This document shows positions 1 through 7,544 of a stretch of 64,000 nucleotides of DNA, one piece after another. Both the position numbers and the translations under genes were made by a program. The DNA comes from Bacillota bacterium (lineage in GTDB: Bacteria > Bacillota > Clostridia > Acetivibrionales > DTU013): positions 12,802 to 76,801 of the forward strand of contig JAEYRB010000051.1 in NCBI GenBank assembly GCA_023409735.1, read 5' to 3'. Position 1 is the first letter of the stretch. Every line of letters starts with the position of its first letter. Under the pieces are notes generated by a model. It was not told the DNA's origin. It saw only the letters and a program-made list of their open reading frames with translations, and ran no database searches.

Positions 1-1
1 G

Positions 2-121
2 GATGCTGCAGCTGTTCTGTCCCACTGGCCGGTCATACTTACAATTCTGATTTATATTTTTATGATGGCCTTTTCTCTGTTGATCTTTGTGACATCAAAA
101 TTTATGGGTGGTATGTATTAG
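2..121 (+). CDS. C-terminal end of a membrane protein (partial)
   Basis: The frame beginning at base 2 is open to a TAG at 119-121 and gives 39 residues, mostly one hydrophobic stretch (VILTILIYIFMMAFSLLIFV) followed by a short polar tail. This looks like the last transmembrane helix of a gene that begins before the window. The family cannot be named from this tail. The stop is followed by about 150 bases without a gene before the next start. Confidence 0.5.
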   Translation, partial: DAAAVLSHWPVILTILIYIFMMAFSLLIFVTSKFMGGMY

Positions 122-274
122 AATAATGTATAGCATTTCTACTAATATCCATGTGGTATATAGAGCAAATAAGTTTAGTACAAAAAAACTTGAAGAATAG
201 GGTTTGGACGCATTACTAAAGTTGAAACAGCGGGTATATAATTTAAATATAGCCTTTTTGAGAGGTGAATCCTG

Positions 275-1369
275 TTGGACTATAATGCGTATTTTTCTCC
301 TATCCGTTCACAGAAGCTATTGCTTACTCCCCAGCTAAAACAGGCACTTGATCTGCTTGAAATGAATTCACTGGAAGTACAAAATTATATAGAGCAGCAG
401 ATAGAGGTAAATCCGGCTCTTGAGCATGTGCTGGAAAAGGACGATTATGATCTGTCACAATCAGATATACATGAGGAGGAAGACGAGCACCTGACGATTG
501 ATGATGTGCAGCAATCGCTTACACTGAAGGAACATCTTCTGCTACAGCTGAATTCGGTATGTATTAATAAGGAAGAGCAAAGTATAGGGGAATATCTTAT
601 TTACAATACCGATGACAATGGATATCTTACTGTAGATACAAAAGAAGTAGCAGCATTTTTTGGAACATGCGAAGAAAAGATATTAAACGTGCTAAACAAG
701 CTTCAAGGCTTTGACCCACCCGGCATATGTGCAAGAAATCTCAAGGAATGCCTTAAGCTGCAGCTTTTGCAGCTAAATGATAGTGATTATGATGCTATAC
801 TTATCGTAGATAAATACCTTGACGAACTTGCTGCTGATGACTATCAAACGATAGCAGAACTGACAGGTATTCCTGCCGGAAGGATCCTTGATATATTCAA
901 AAAAATACGAAACCTTGAGCCAAGACCGGGCAGAGAATTCTATAGAAATGATACAGAGAGGATTCCACCTCCTGATATCTTTGTCAGAGAATCAAAAGAA
1001 GGCTATAGGGTTATCTGTAATGACGATGCTTTTCCTGATGTCTGTTTGTCCGAATGCTTTTCTGACATGCTGGCGGATGATACTGACAACAGTATTAAAG
1101 AAAAGACAGATAGTGCAGTTTGGCTTATAAAGTGTCTTGAACAAAGAGAGGATATAATCATTTCAATAGCAAAAAAATTGTGTCTGCTTGAAGAAGAATT
1201 CTTGAATTATGGAATTAATAAAATCAAGCTTTTGAACATGTCCGCTTTTACAGCTTCCCTTGGCATGCATGTTTCCATATTGGAAAAAGCGCTAAGAGGC
1301 AAATTTATTAAATGCAGATGGGGAGTATTTGAACTTAGCCATTTTTTTAACGATGGCAGTTTTGGCTGA
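275..1369 (+). CDS. rpoN: RNA polymerase sigma-54 factor, C-terminally truncated
   Basis: Sigma-54 directs RNA polymerase to -24/-12 promoters and needs an AAA+ activator. The TTG start at 275 follows an AGAGGTG site. Region I is recognisable near residue 12 (SQKLLLTPQLKQALDLLEMN), then an acidic linker, then the core-binding region (GFDPPGICARNLKECL, LEPRPGREF). The first DNA-binding helices follow (SAFTASLGMHVSILEKALRGK) with the WGVFELSHFF segment. The protein ends 6 residues later at 364 aa. Family members usually run to about 430-470 aa and carry the RpoN box (ARRTVAKYRE-like) near the end. That box and the final helix-turn-helix are absent, and I could not find them in the next few hundred bases in any frame. 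Recognition of the -24 element should therefore be lost. Either the gene is decayed or it keeps a reduced role; this is inference. Confidence 0.8.
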   Translation: MDYNAYFSPIRSQKLLLTPQLKQALDLLEMNSLEVQNYIEQQIEVNPALEHVLEKDDYDLSQSDIHEEEDEHLTIDDVQQSLTLKEHLLLQLNSVCINKEEQSIGEYLIYNTDDNGYLTVDTKEVAAFFGTCEEKILNVLNKLQGFDPPGICARNLKECLKLQLLQLNDSDYDAILIVDKYLDELAADDYQTIAELTGIPAGRILDIFKKIRNLEPRPGREFYRNDTERIPPPDIFVRESKEGYRVICNDDAFPDVCLSECFSDMLADDTDNSIKEKTDSAVWLIKCLEQREDIIISIAKKLCLLEEEFLNYGINKIKLLNMSAFTASLGMHVSILEKALRGKFIKCRWGVFELSHFFNDGSFG

Positions 1370-1386
1370 TTATTCATGATGTGAGT

Positions 1387-1440
1387 AAGAGCACTTCGGC
1401 GGATTGTCCACAAGGATCAGAAAACGCCGAAGCTGCTCTT
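1387..1440. terminator. Inverted repeat between convergent genes, probable terminator
   Basis: Two arms of about 15 bases (1387-1401 and 1425-1440) pair through AAGAGCA and CTTCGGCG blocks with a one-base bulge and a loop of about 23 bases. It lies between the end of rpoN and the end of the minus-strand gene at 1451-1762, where a two-way terminator is expected. There is no long T-run, so efficiency is uncertain. Confidence 0.5.
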
Positions 1441-1450
1441 CTTGGATTTG

Positions 1451-1762
1451 CTAAAATGGCCAGATAGGTTTTTCGGGAGCTCCGTGGTCTGCTTTTAGGT
1501 ATCCCATGATGCCTCTGGAACCAAAATGCTCCCTTTCTATCTCGTGTATTTGTTCTGTCGTATAATGATTAATTTCTCCAACCTTCTTAACCTCTTCCGC
1601 ATACTCTCTAAGAGCGTCTATCTCTTTGGGAGAAAGCGAGATTTGGCAATCATCCGAATTCAATATTCTGTTCAGCTCGGATGCGTACTCATATCCATCA
1701 TCTACATCATCAAGAGCTGTTTTTAAAAAGTATTTAAGCTTATCAGGTATTTCGCCGGGCAT
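1451..1762 (-). CDS. Hypothetical protein, 103 aa
   Basis: A small acidic soluble protein with no signal peptide or membrane segment. The start is well supported: on the minus strand an AAAGGAGG site lies just upstream of the ATG at 1762. The sequence contains a helical charged stretch (residues about 40-75, SPKEIDALREYAEEVKKVGE) and a Gly/Pro-rich tail. I do not recognise the family. It is convergent with rpoN and divergent from the recombinase region, so it is probably transcribed alone. Confidence 0.6.
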   Translation of the reverse strand: MPGEIPDKLKYFLKTALDDVDDGYEYASELNRILNSDDCQISLSPKEIDALREYAEEVKKVGEINHYTTEQIHEIEREHFGSRGIMGYLKADHGAPEKPIWPF

Positions 1763-1898
1763 ATTTGAAACCTCCTTTCAGCATATGCTTATTATACAAC
1801 TTTTAAATTAAAAAAACAGATATTTGATTGATATGGGACAAATTTTACGCAATATAAATAAGTAGCAGATATTTATCATAATTGGCAGGAAGCAGTTT

Positions 1899-2084
1899 AT
1901 GAAAAGAAGGTATTATAAGGAATGCAGAAAGGTTGTCATTACATATTCAGGCGAAGAGTCAAAAGCTGTGCTCAGATCAAAAATAATAAAATTGCTTATG
2001 GAGGATATTGAAAGGGGCTCGTGGTCATATGACGGAGATCGCGAAGAACAAAATAGGGATATATGTAAGAGAGAGCAGGGATGA
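1899..2084 (+). CDS. Possible small basic protein overlapping the recombinase start, 61 aa
   Basis: An ATG at 1899 with a weak GGCAGGAAG site opens 61 codons, beginning with a basic segment (MKRRYYKECRK) and then a helical region. Its 3' end overlaps the first 56 bases of the recombinase in another frame. Small proteins translationally coupled to serine recombinases are plausible, for example directionality factors, but nothing in the sequence shows a function. It may be chance coding. Confidence 0.35.
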   Translation: MKRRYYKECRKVVITYSGEESKAVLRSKIIKLLMEDIERGSWSYDGDREEQNRDICKREQG

Positions 2085-3624
2085 CAATGGAGAAAATTTT
2101 GAGACAATAGAAACACAAAGAGAAATGCTGATCGATTATGCAAGTAGAAATAACCTTGGCAAGGTATATTCCATATATGTAGATGATAACGTTTCAGGAT
2201 CTGCATTTGAAAGAGACGGGCTTTCGCGGCTCAAGGATGATGTTGTTAAAGAAAAAATTAATCTTTTACTTATTAAAGACTTGTCAAGGCTTGGTAGAAA
2301 CAATGCCAAGACACTGCTGTTTCTTGATTTCCTTGAAGAATATAATGTACGAATAATATGCAGTGACGGACGCTATGACAGCACATGGGATAATGATATG
2401 GTAGGTATTGAAACATGGGCAAATGAACGATATGTGAGAGATATATCAAGGAAAATACGTTCGAGCTTGAAGTTTAAGATCCAAAGGGGAGAGTACCTTG
2501 GGAATGCGCCTTTTGGTTACAAAAAGTCAGATGCTGAAAAAAATAAGCTATGTATAGCCGAGCATGAAGCGGAAATAGTCAGGACTATTTATAGACTATA
2601 CAGATCTGGTATGGGATATACAGCTATAGCATGCCAGCTTGAGAGGGACGGTTGCAAAGCTCCTGGAACCTGTTGGAACAGAATAACTGTCAGGAGAATT
2701 TTATGCTCCCGGGTCTATGCAGGGGATACAGTACAGGGAGTCAGTGAAAAGGTGAGCTTTAAGAGTAAAAGGACAAGAAGACTGCCTGAAGATCAATGGG
2801 TAATAACAAAAAATACACATATGGCAATAATCTCTAGAGAAGAATATGATCAAGTGCAGAGCATAAGAGAACAAAAGTCTGTCGGAAGGACATCTGCTGC
2901 TGGAAGAATAGCTTCAGCCGGAAGGACATCGGCATCAGGAGTGCCTTATGCACTAAGCGGGCTTATATGGTGTGGTGACTGCGGGAGTATCATGTATGCA
3001 AGAAGGAGACAGGAGAAAATAACTTATGTTTGCGGCAATTATTTCAGAAATGGTAAGAAAAACTGCTCAAGCCACTGTGTGCACGAGTCAGAGCTGTTGG
3101 ACCTAATAGTAAAAGAGATCAAAAGCATATTTAGTTATGCTGTTTCATGCGATGAGATATGTGATATACAGGATGAATCAAGAACTTACTATAGTACTGA
3201 TGTGAGGCTTGCAGAAGAGAGAATAAGTAAACAGCTTCGTATTGTAAAAAAGCAACAAGAGAAGCTCTATAGTGACAGGCTTGAAGAACGCATATCTGAG
3301 CAGTTGTTTTTAAGAATGAATTCGATTATTGAAGAGAAGATCAATACACTTGAAATGGAGTGCAAAAAGCTTGCGGGAAGGCCTGTAGGTTTGAAGCTGG
3401 TTAATAGGCTTAATTCTGAAATAGCGAATGTTACAGATGGAAGGTTAATCACAAATGAGCTCGCCAGGCTTCTGATCTGCCGTATAACAGTGTTTGACCA
3501 TGATAATGGTGATTTGTCGTGTGAGAAAATATTACAGGAGGCTAGTGAGCATACAGAAGGGGTAATTAAGATTGATTTTAAAATGGAAAAGGATATGTGT
3601 TATAATAATACAGTGGCTAATTAA
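2029..3624 (+). CDS. Large serine recombinase (resolvase/invertase plus recombinase domain)
   Basis: This is a site-specific DNA recombinase of the large serine class, about 531 aa. The N-terminal resolvase domain contains the nucleophile serine in KIGIYVRESRDD and the conserved IKDLSRLGRN motif. A recombinase domain follows (GNAPFGYKK onward), then a zinc ribbon with paired cysteines (WCGDCGSIMY ... CGN ... CSSHC) and a C-terminal coiled coil. I chose the ATG at 2029, which has GAAAGGGG upstream. A TTG at 2008 is also possible, but its GGAGG is only 3 bases away. Such enzymes excise or integrate prophages, conjugative elements and sporulation intervening elements. Here no other mobile-element genes flank it, and sigK in this window is not interrupted. 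Its target is unknown. Confidence 0.85.
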   Translation: MTEIAKNKIGIYVRESRDDNGENFETIETQREMLIDYASRNNLGKVYSIYVDDNVSGSAFERDGLSRLKDDVVKEKINLLLIKDLSRLGRNNAKTLLFLDFLEEYNVRIICSDGRYDSTWDNDMVGIETWANERYVRDISRKIRSSLKFKIQRGEYLGNAPFGYKKSDAEKNKLCIAEHEAEIVRTIYRLYRSGMGYTAIACQLERDGCKAPGTCWNRITVRRILCSRVYAGDTVQGVSEKVSFKSKRTRRLPEDQWVITKNTHMAIISREEYDQVQSIREQKSVGRTSAAGRIASAGRTSASGVPYALSGLIWCGDCGSIMYARRRQEKITYVCGNYFRNGKKNCSSHCVHESELLDLIVKEIKSIFSYAVSCDEICDIQDESRTYYSTDVRLAEERISKQLRIVKKQQEKLYSDRLEERISEQLFLRMNSIIEEKINTLEMECKKLAGRPVGLKLVNRLNSEIANVTDGRLITNELARLLICRITVFDHDNGDLSCEKILQEASEHTEGVIKIDFKMEKDMCYNNTVAN

Positions 3625-3683
3625 TCACTACATGATAGTGTATGGCCTATAAAAAAGTAAATGTAATTTATGAGGGATGCAAT

Positions 3684-4568
3684 ATGAAAAAAGTACTGTT
3701 GGTATATAATCCACTATCGGGAAATAGAAATGTGCCTAAGAAGCTTGATTATATAATCAGTCGCTTCTTGAAAAAGGACATACTCGTTGTCCCTTTCCGT
3801 TTTGACGGAGATAGCAGCGAGAAGATAAGTCAGCTTCTTTCAGATGAAGATTACAGCTTTGTTGTGGTATCCGGCGGCGATGGTACAGTAAATATGATAG
3901 CGGCAGCTATCCTTTCAAATAAGAAAGATATGCCAATAGGGATAATACCATCAGGGACCTGCAATGATTTTGCCAGGAGTCTTAATATTCCATTAGATAT
4001 GGATAAATGCCTTGATATAATTCTTGATGGGAATATGGTCAATATTGATGCAGGAATTATTAATAATGAAAAATATTGTCTCAATACCTGTGCCGGAGGT
4101 AATTTTGTTGATGTTTCCTTTAGTACCAGCAGTGAGCTTAAAAAGAATTTAGGGCCACTTGCGTACTATGTAACTGCTCTTGGTGAGTTTGCCAATACAA
4201 GGCCTGTTAAGCTGAAGCTTACCACTGAAAATGAAACAGTGGAGGGAGAATTCCTGCTTTTCCTGATACTCAATGGCAAGCATGCGGCAGGCTTTACTAA
4301 TATATTAGGTATGGCTGACCTTTCTGATGGTTACATGGATATACTTCTAATAAAGAACTGCCTACATTTGGAGATGGCAGGCTTATTCTTCAGAATACTG
4401 AACAATGATGACATAACAAATGATAAGAATGCTATTTGGCTTAAATGTAAGGAATGTACAATTGAAGGAGATGCGGGCTTTTCGCTGAGTGTGGACGGAG
4501 AAGAGTGGGGAAGCCTTCCGGTATCCATGAGGTTCATTCATCAGGTGCTTAAAGTATTTGTCAAATAG
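3684..4568 (+). CDS. Diacylglycerol/lipid kinase family protein (YegS/DagK type)
   Basis: An ATP-dependent kinase of the DAGK catalytic family, 294 aa, which phosphorylates diacylglycerol or a related lipid at the membrane. The ATP loop VVSGGDGTVNMI lies near residue 63 and is followed by the typical PSGTCNDFARSL motif and the C-terminal beta-sandwich ending in SVDGEEW. I chose the ATG at 3684 because GAGGGA sits 7 bases upstream and the protein then begins MKKVLLVYNPLSG, as in relatives. An in-frame ATG at 3642 has no ribosome binding site. The exact lipid substrate cannot be read from the sequence. Confidence 0.85.
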   Translation: MKKVLLVYNPLSGNRNVPKKLDYIISRFLKKDILVVPFRFDGDSSEKISQLLSDEDYSFVVVSGGDGTVNMIAAAILSNKKDMPIGIIPSGTCNDFARSLNIPLDMDKCLDIILDGNMVNIDAGIINNEKYCLNTCAGGNFVDVSFSTSSELKKNLGPLAYYVTALGEFANTRPVKLKLTTENETVEGEFLLFLILNGKHAAGFTNILGMADLSDGYMDILLIKNCLHLEMAGLFFRILNNDDITNDKNAIWLKCKECTIEGDAGFSLSVDGEEWGSLPVSMRFIHQVLKVFVK

Positions 4569-4575
4569 AATTTTG

Positions 4576-4603
4576 TAATATTAACCTGTTACGGACATAT
4601 ATT
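4576..4603 (+). promoter_or_regulatory. Probable sigma-E (mother-cell) promoter of spoIVA
   Basis: TAATATT at 4576-4582 fits the sigma-E -35 consensus KMATATT exactly. CATATATT at 4596-4603 matches the -10 consensus CATACAHT with one mismatch, and the spacer is 13 bases. It lies 138 bases upstream of the spoIVA start. spoIVA is a known sigma-E gene in Bacillus, which supports the call. Confidence 0.6.
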
Positions 4604-4632
4604 TATAATGTGAATCAGGAAAGGGGACACAC

Positions 4633-4652
4633 AGGTCCTTTTTGAAGGACCT
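4633..4652. repeat. Small palindrome in the spoIVA leader
   Basis: A 6-bp stem AGGTCC/GGACCT with an 8-base loop follows GGGGACACAC. There is no T-run, so it is not a convincing terminator. It resembles a fragment of short palindromic repeats and would lie in the untranslated leader of spoIVA. Confidence 0.4.
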
Positions 4653-4741
4653 TCTTTAAATTGGTGTGCATGACCTGCTTAATTATTGCTGCAGGCCATT
4701 TTCCGTATCTTGCTTTGCTTATAGATTAGGGGGGGTAGCAG

Positions 4742-6220
4742 GTGGAAAAATACAGCATATATCAGCAGATCGCTGAGAGGACGCAGGGTGATATCTATAT
4801 AGGTGTTGTTGGGCCTGTCAGGACTGGTAAATCGACCTTAATAAAAAGGTTTATGGACTTGCTGGTTATACCAAACATTGAAAATGTATATAGCCGTGAA
4901 AGAGCAAAGGATGAACTTCCGCAGAGTGCTACTGGGCGGACGATAATGACTACGGAGCCGAAATTTGTTCCTAATGAAGCTGTGGAAATAACTCTTGATG
5001 AAACTTTGAAGCTCAAGGTGAGAATGGTTGACTGTGTTGGCTATCTGGTTAAGGGCGCATTGGGATACCTGGAGAACAATATGCCAAGAATGGTTTCAAC
5101 TCCATGGTTTGATTACCAGATACCGTTTGAACAGGCAGCAGAAATGGGAACGAGGAAGGTTATAAACGATCACTCCACCATTGGCCTGCTGGTCACCACT
5201 GACGGTACTATCACTGACATTCCGAGAGATGATTATGTCGATGCTGAAAAGCGGGTCGTAAATGAGCTAAAAGCGATTAACAAGCCATTTGTTATCATTC
5301 TTAACTCTGTTATTCCATATGAAATCGAAACGGAGCAGCTGAGACAGGAGCTGGAGGAAAGATATCAGGCGCCGGTCATAAGCATAAACTGTGTACAGAT
5401 GCGCAACGAGGATCTTATAGCAATAATGGAACGGATCCTTTATGAGTTCCCGATTTGTGAAATAGGTATAAATATACCAAAGTGGGTAGAGGCATTGGAT
5501 GACGACCATTGGCTCAAGATCGATATGCTTCAGGCTATCAAAGATACCTACAGAGGTATACAAAAGATACGAGAAGCAAAGGAAAGCACTGAGAAATTCA
5601 AGGAATATGAATTTATTAAAAAAGCTTTTCTATCGGAGATCCATGCAGGCATGGGCAATATGCTCGTCAGTATTGAAACCCCGGAAAACCTCTTCTACAA
5701 GGTGTTGAGTGATACGACAGGCTTAGAGATAGATGGGGAGCATAGGCTTGTAGCACTTATTAAAGATCTTGCACGTATTAAAAAAGAATATGACAGAGTT
5801 GAATTTGCACTTCATGAGGTGAAGTTAAAGGGATACGGTGTAGTAACACCACAGATGGAAGAGATGACTCTTGACGAACCGGAAATCATCAAGCAGGGCA
5901 ATCGCTTTGGTGTTAAGCTTAGAGCCAGCGCCCCCTCAATCCACATGATAAGAGCTGATATAGAAACGGAGATCGCACCTCTTGTTGGTACAGAAAAACA
6001 ATCGGAGGAGCTGGTCAATTATCTGCTTAAAGAATTTGAAGGAGAGCCGGGCAAGATATGGCAGTCCAACATTTTCGGGAAATCACTGCATGAACTGGTG
6101 AGCGAGGGGCTTCATAACAAGCTGAACAAAATGCCTGAGGATGCGCAGCTCAAGCTTCAGGAGACTCTGACAAGAATAATAAACGAAGGAAGCGGCGGCC
6201 TGATCTGCATAATACTGTAG
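4742..6220 (+). CDS. spoIVA: Stage IV sporulation protein A, spore coat assembly ATPase
   Basis: SpoIVA coats the outer forespore membrane and polymerises with ATP hydrolysis to form the basement layer of the spore coat. The protein is 492 aa, the usual family length. The Walker A motif GPVRTGKST places Lys at residue 30, Thr70-Thr71 are present in IMTTEPKF, and Asp97 lies in VDCVGY. These are the positions known to matter in B. subtilis. The C-terminus is the typical GGLICIIL. The GTG start at 4742 follows an AGGGGGG site. It stands alone behind a probable sigma-E promoter. The last 96 bases recur in diverged form at 6497-6592. Confidence 0.96.
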   Translation: MEKYSIYQQIAERTQGDIYIGVVGPVRTGKSTLIKRFMDLLVIPNIENVYSRERAKDELPQSATGRTIMTTEPKFVPNEAVEITLDETLKLKVRMVDCVGYLVKGALGYLENNMPRMVSTPWFDYQIPFEQAAEMGTRKVINDHSTIGLLVTTDGTITDIPRDDYVDAEKRVVNELKAINKPFVIILNSVIPYEIETEQLRQELEERYQAPVISINCVQMRNEDLIAIMERILYEFPICEIGINIPKWVEALDDDHWLKIDMLQAIKDTYRGIQKIREAKESTEKFKEYEFIKKAFLSEIHAGMGNMLVSIETPENLFYKVLSDTTGLEIDGEHRLVALIKDLARIKKEYDRVEFALHEVKLKGYGVVTPQMEEMTLDEPEIIKQGNRFGVKLRASAPSIHMIRADIETEIAPLVGTEKQSEELVNYLLKEFEGEPGKIWQSNIFGKSLHELVSEGLHNKLNKMPEDAQLKLQETLTRIINEGSGGLICIIL

Positions 6221-6228
6221 GATACATA

Positions 6229-6490
6229 AAAGACAAGGGGACGGTTCAAAAGACAAGGGCAAAAGACAAGGGGACGGTTCATCTGTCTTGTTCATCAAAA
6301 CAAGACAGATGAACCGTCCCCTTGTCTTCCTCAAACCGTCCCCTTGTCTTTAGTTAACACAGAAGAACCGTCCGAGACCACTGAAAAAGTAAAATTTCTT
6401 TAACAAAAAGCGCCTGAAACCCGCTTAACTTCGTCATGCTTTTTCTGCAAATGGCACTTTATCAGCAGTTTCGAACCGTCCCCCTGTCTT
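6229..6490. repeat. Cluster of palindromic REP-like repeats
   Basis: Directly after spoIVA, a unit containing the core GACAAGGGGACGGTTC is repeated in both orientations: plus at 6231-6247 and 6264-6280, a cut copy at 6251-6260, minus at 6311-6327 and 6333-6350, and partial minus copies near 6364-6373 and 6473-6490. Bases 6263-6292 and 6299-6328 form a perfect 30-bp stem with a 6-base loop. The unit CCCCTTGTCTTTAGTTAA recurs at 6340-6357 and, slightly changed, at 6481-6497. Bases about 6378-6470 between copies look like degenerate sequence, possibly an insertion sequence end. Confidence 0.75.
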
Positions 6491-6496
6491 TAGTTA

Positions 6497-6592
6497 AACA
6501 AAATGCCTGAGGATGCTCAGATAAAGCTCCAGGAGACGCTGACAAGGATAATAAATGAGGGAAGCGGCGGCCTGATCTGCATAATACTGTAG
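6497..6592 (+). pseudogene. Diverged second copy of the spoIVA 3' end
   Basis: These 96 bases match 6125-6220 (the last 31 codons and stop of spoIVA) with 8 differences. Read in frame they encode the same peptide from KMPEDAQ to GGLICIIL and the stop, with one substitution (Leu to Ile). Seven codons differ and six of those changes are synonymous. No start or upstream coding sequence is attached, so it is a fragment. The synonymous pattern suggests it diverged while part of a functional gene. Confidence 0.85.
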
Positions 6593-6690
6593 GTTAGTAC
6601 AGCAAGTCCTGCACCAGGCAGTTCGTAACAGCAGAAATAAGCAATAGTGTTGTTCAATTCCGGCTTTAGGTTTAGTTAAAGGATTCAGTC

Positions 6691-6723
6691 AAAGTCTCTG
6701 AGGTTCCATACCTTAGAGACTTT
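6691..6723. terminator. Hairpin downstream of the DUF4085-like pseudogene
   Basis: Arms 6691-6704 and 6710-6723 (AAAGTCTCTGAGGT and its near-complement) pair over 14 bases with one mismatch around a 5-base loop. It lies just past the stop of the minus-strand pseudogene. The T content after the stem is modest in both directions. Confidence 0.45.
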
Positions 6724-6741
6724 AATATAATTATAATTGCG

Positions 6742-7394
6742 CTAATTATCCCATTCCCACAACAAATTTTCTGCAACTAGTTCGCATTCTCCATTATCAA
6801 ATAATACTTGCAGCCTAAAGCAATTTTCATTTACAAGTTCAATCTCTTTACATAACCACCACATAGGTAAAGCCTTATTAGAAATATTAAAAAGCTTAAC
6901 ACCGGAGAATGTCATTATACACATACCTCTCGGAGGACAGCATTGGCTGCAGTCAAGCTTGAAAGTGATTGCAGCGTCATTTAAGTTACTTATCATATTT
7001 AATCTTGCATCATGTAAACTTGTTTCAGCTAACACTCGAGCACCTTCAGGTAGAAGCATTTTAATTGAATCTATATATTGATAATATCTTTTTCCATTAT
7101 CTGAGTTCTCTTGCATAACATCATTCTTCCACTTTTCAATTTCTGCTGCCAAATACAGATTAGTTGAGGTGTCATACTTATTTAAGTATATTGCATCTCT
7201 TATATTGTCTATCTTTTCTTTAAGATGCTGAGGTAAATGCCTGTGTAATAGCTTATTTACCACAACAAATGGTTCTTCAATATCAAAACTTCTTCTAAGA
7301 AATGCTTTTCCAAATTACAAAAAGTATCAGTATCCATTGATAGCCAGCCAATAACTTGGTCAATTTCGAACATTCTTCTAGTGAAATATTTCAT
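6742..7394 (-). pseudogene. Frameshifted DUF4085-like protein
   Basis: An ATG at 7394 with an AAGGA site opens a frame beginning MKYFTRRMFEIDQ and running about 45 codons to a TAA at 7259-7257. A second frame, overlapping it and ending at 6742, continues with FGKAFLRRSFDIEEPFVVVNKLL and then 173 aa of soluble protein. The MKYFT start and the LPQHLKEKIDNIRD segment resemble the DUF4085 family from memory. A single frameshift near an AAAA run between about 7265 and 7336 would join the two parts. The second part has no ribosome binding site of its own. I read this as one gene broken by a frameshift. A sequencing error is the alternative. Confidence 0.6.
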
Positions 7395-7446
7395 ATAATC
7401 AATCCTTGTATTTAGTATTTGTGTTAATATTCGATATGTAATTTAT

Positions 7447-7497
7447 CAACAATCTGCAAAACATAAAATAAACATATTCTATGTCTGCAGATTGTTG
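7447..7497. terminator. Hairpin after the secreted-protein pseudogene
   Basis: A perfect 12-bp stem (7447-7458 with 7486-7497, CAACAATCTGCA and its complement) encloses an A/T-rich loop of 27 bases. It lies just downstream of the minus-strand gene ending at 7545, where its terminator is expected. Confidence 0.5.
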
Positions 7498-7544
7498 AAT
7501 AGTATTATATATGAGAATAAGTATTATGTGAATAATTGTGTTAT

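Noticed and set aside
2029..3624. Recombinase of a sigK-interrupting (skin) element
   Set aside because: sigK at 44107-44817 is complete and lies 40 kb away, so this recombinase does not split it here.
4633..4652. Terminator of the lipid kinase gene
   Set aside because: The stem has only 6 bp and no T-run, and the spoIVA promoter lies upstream of it.
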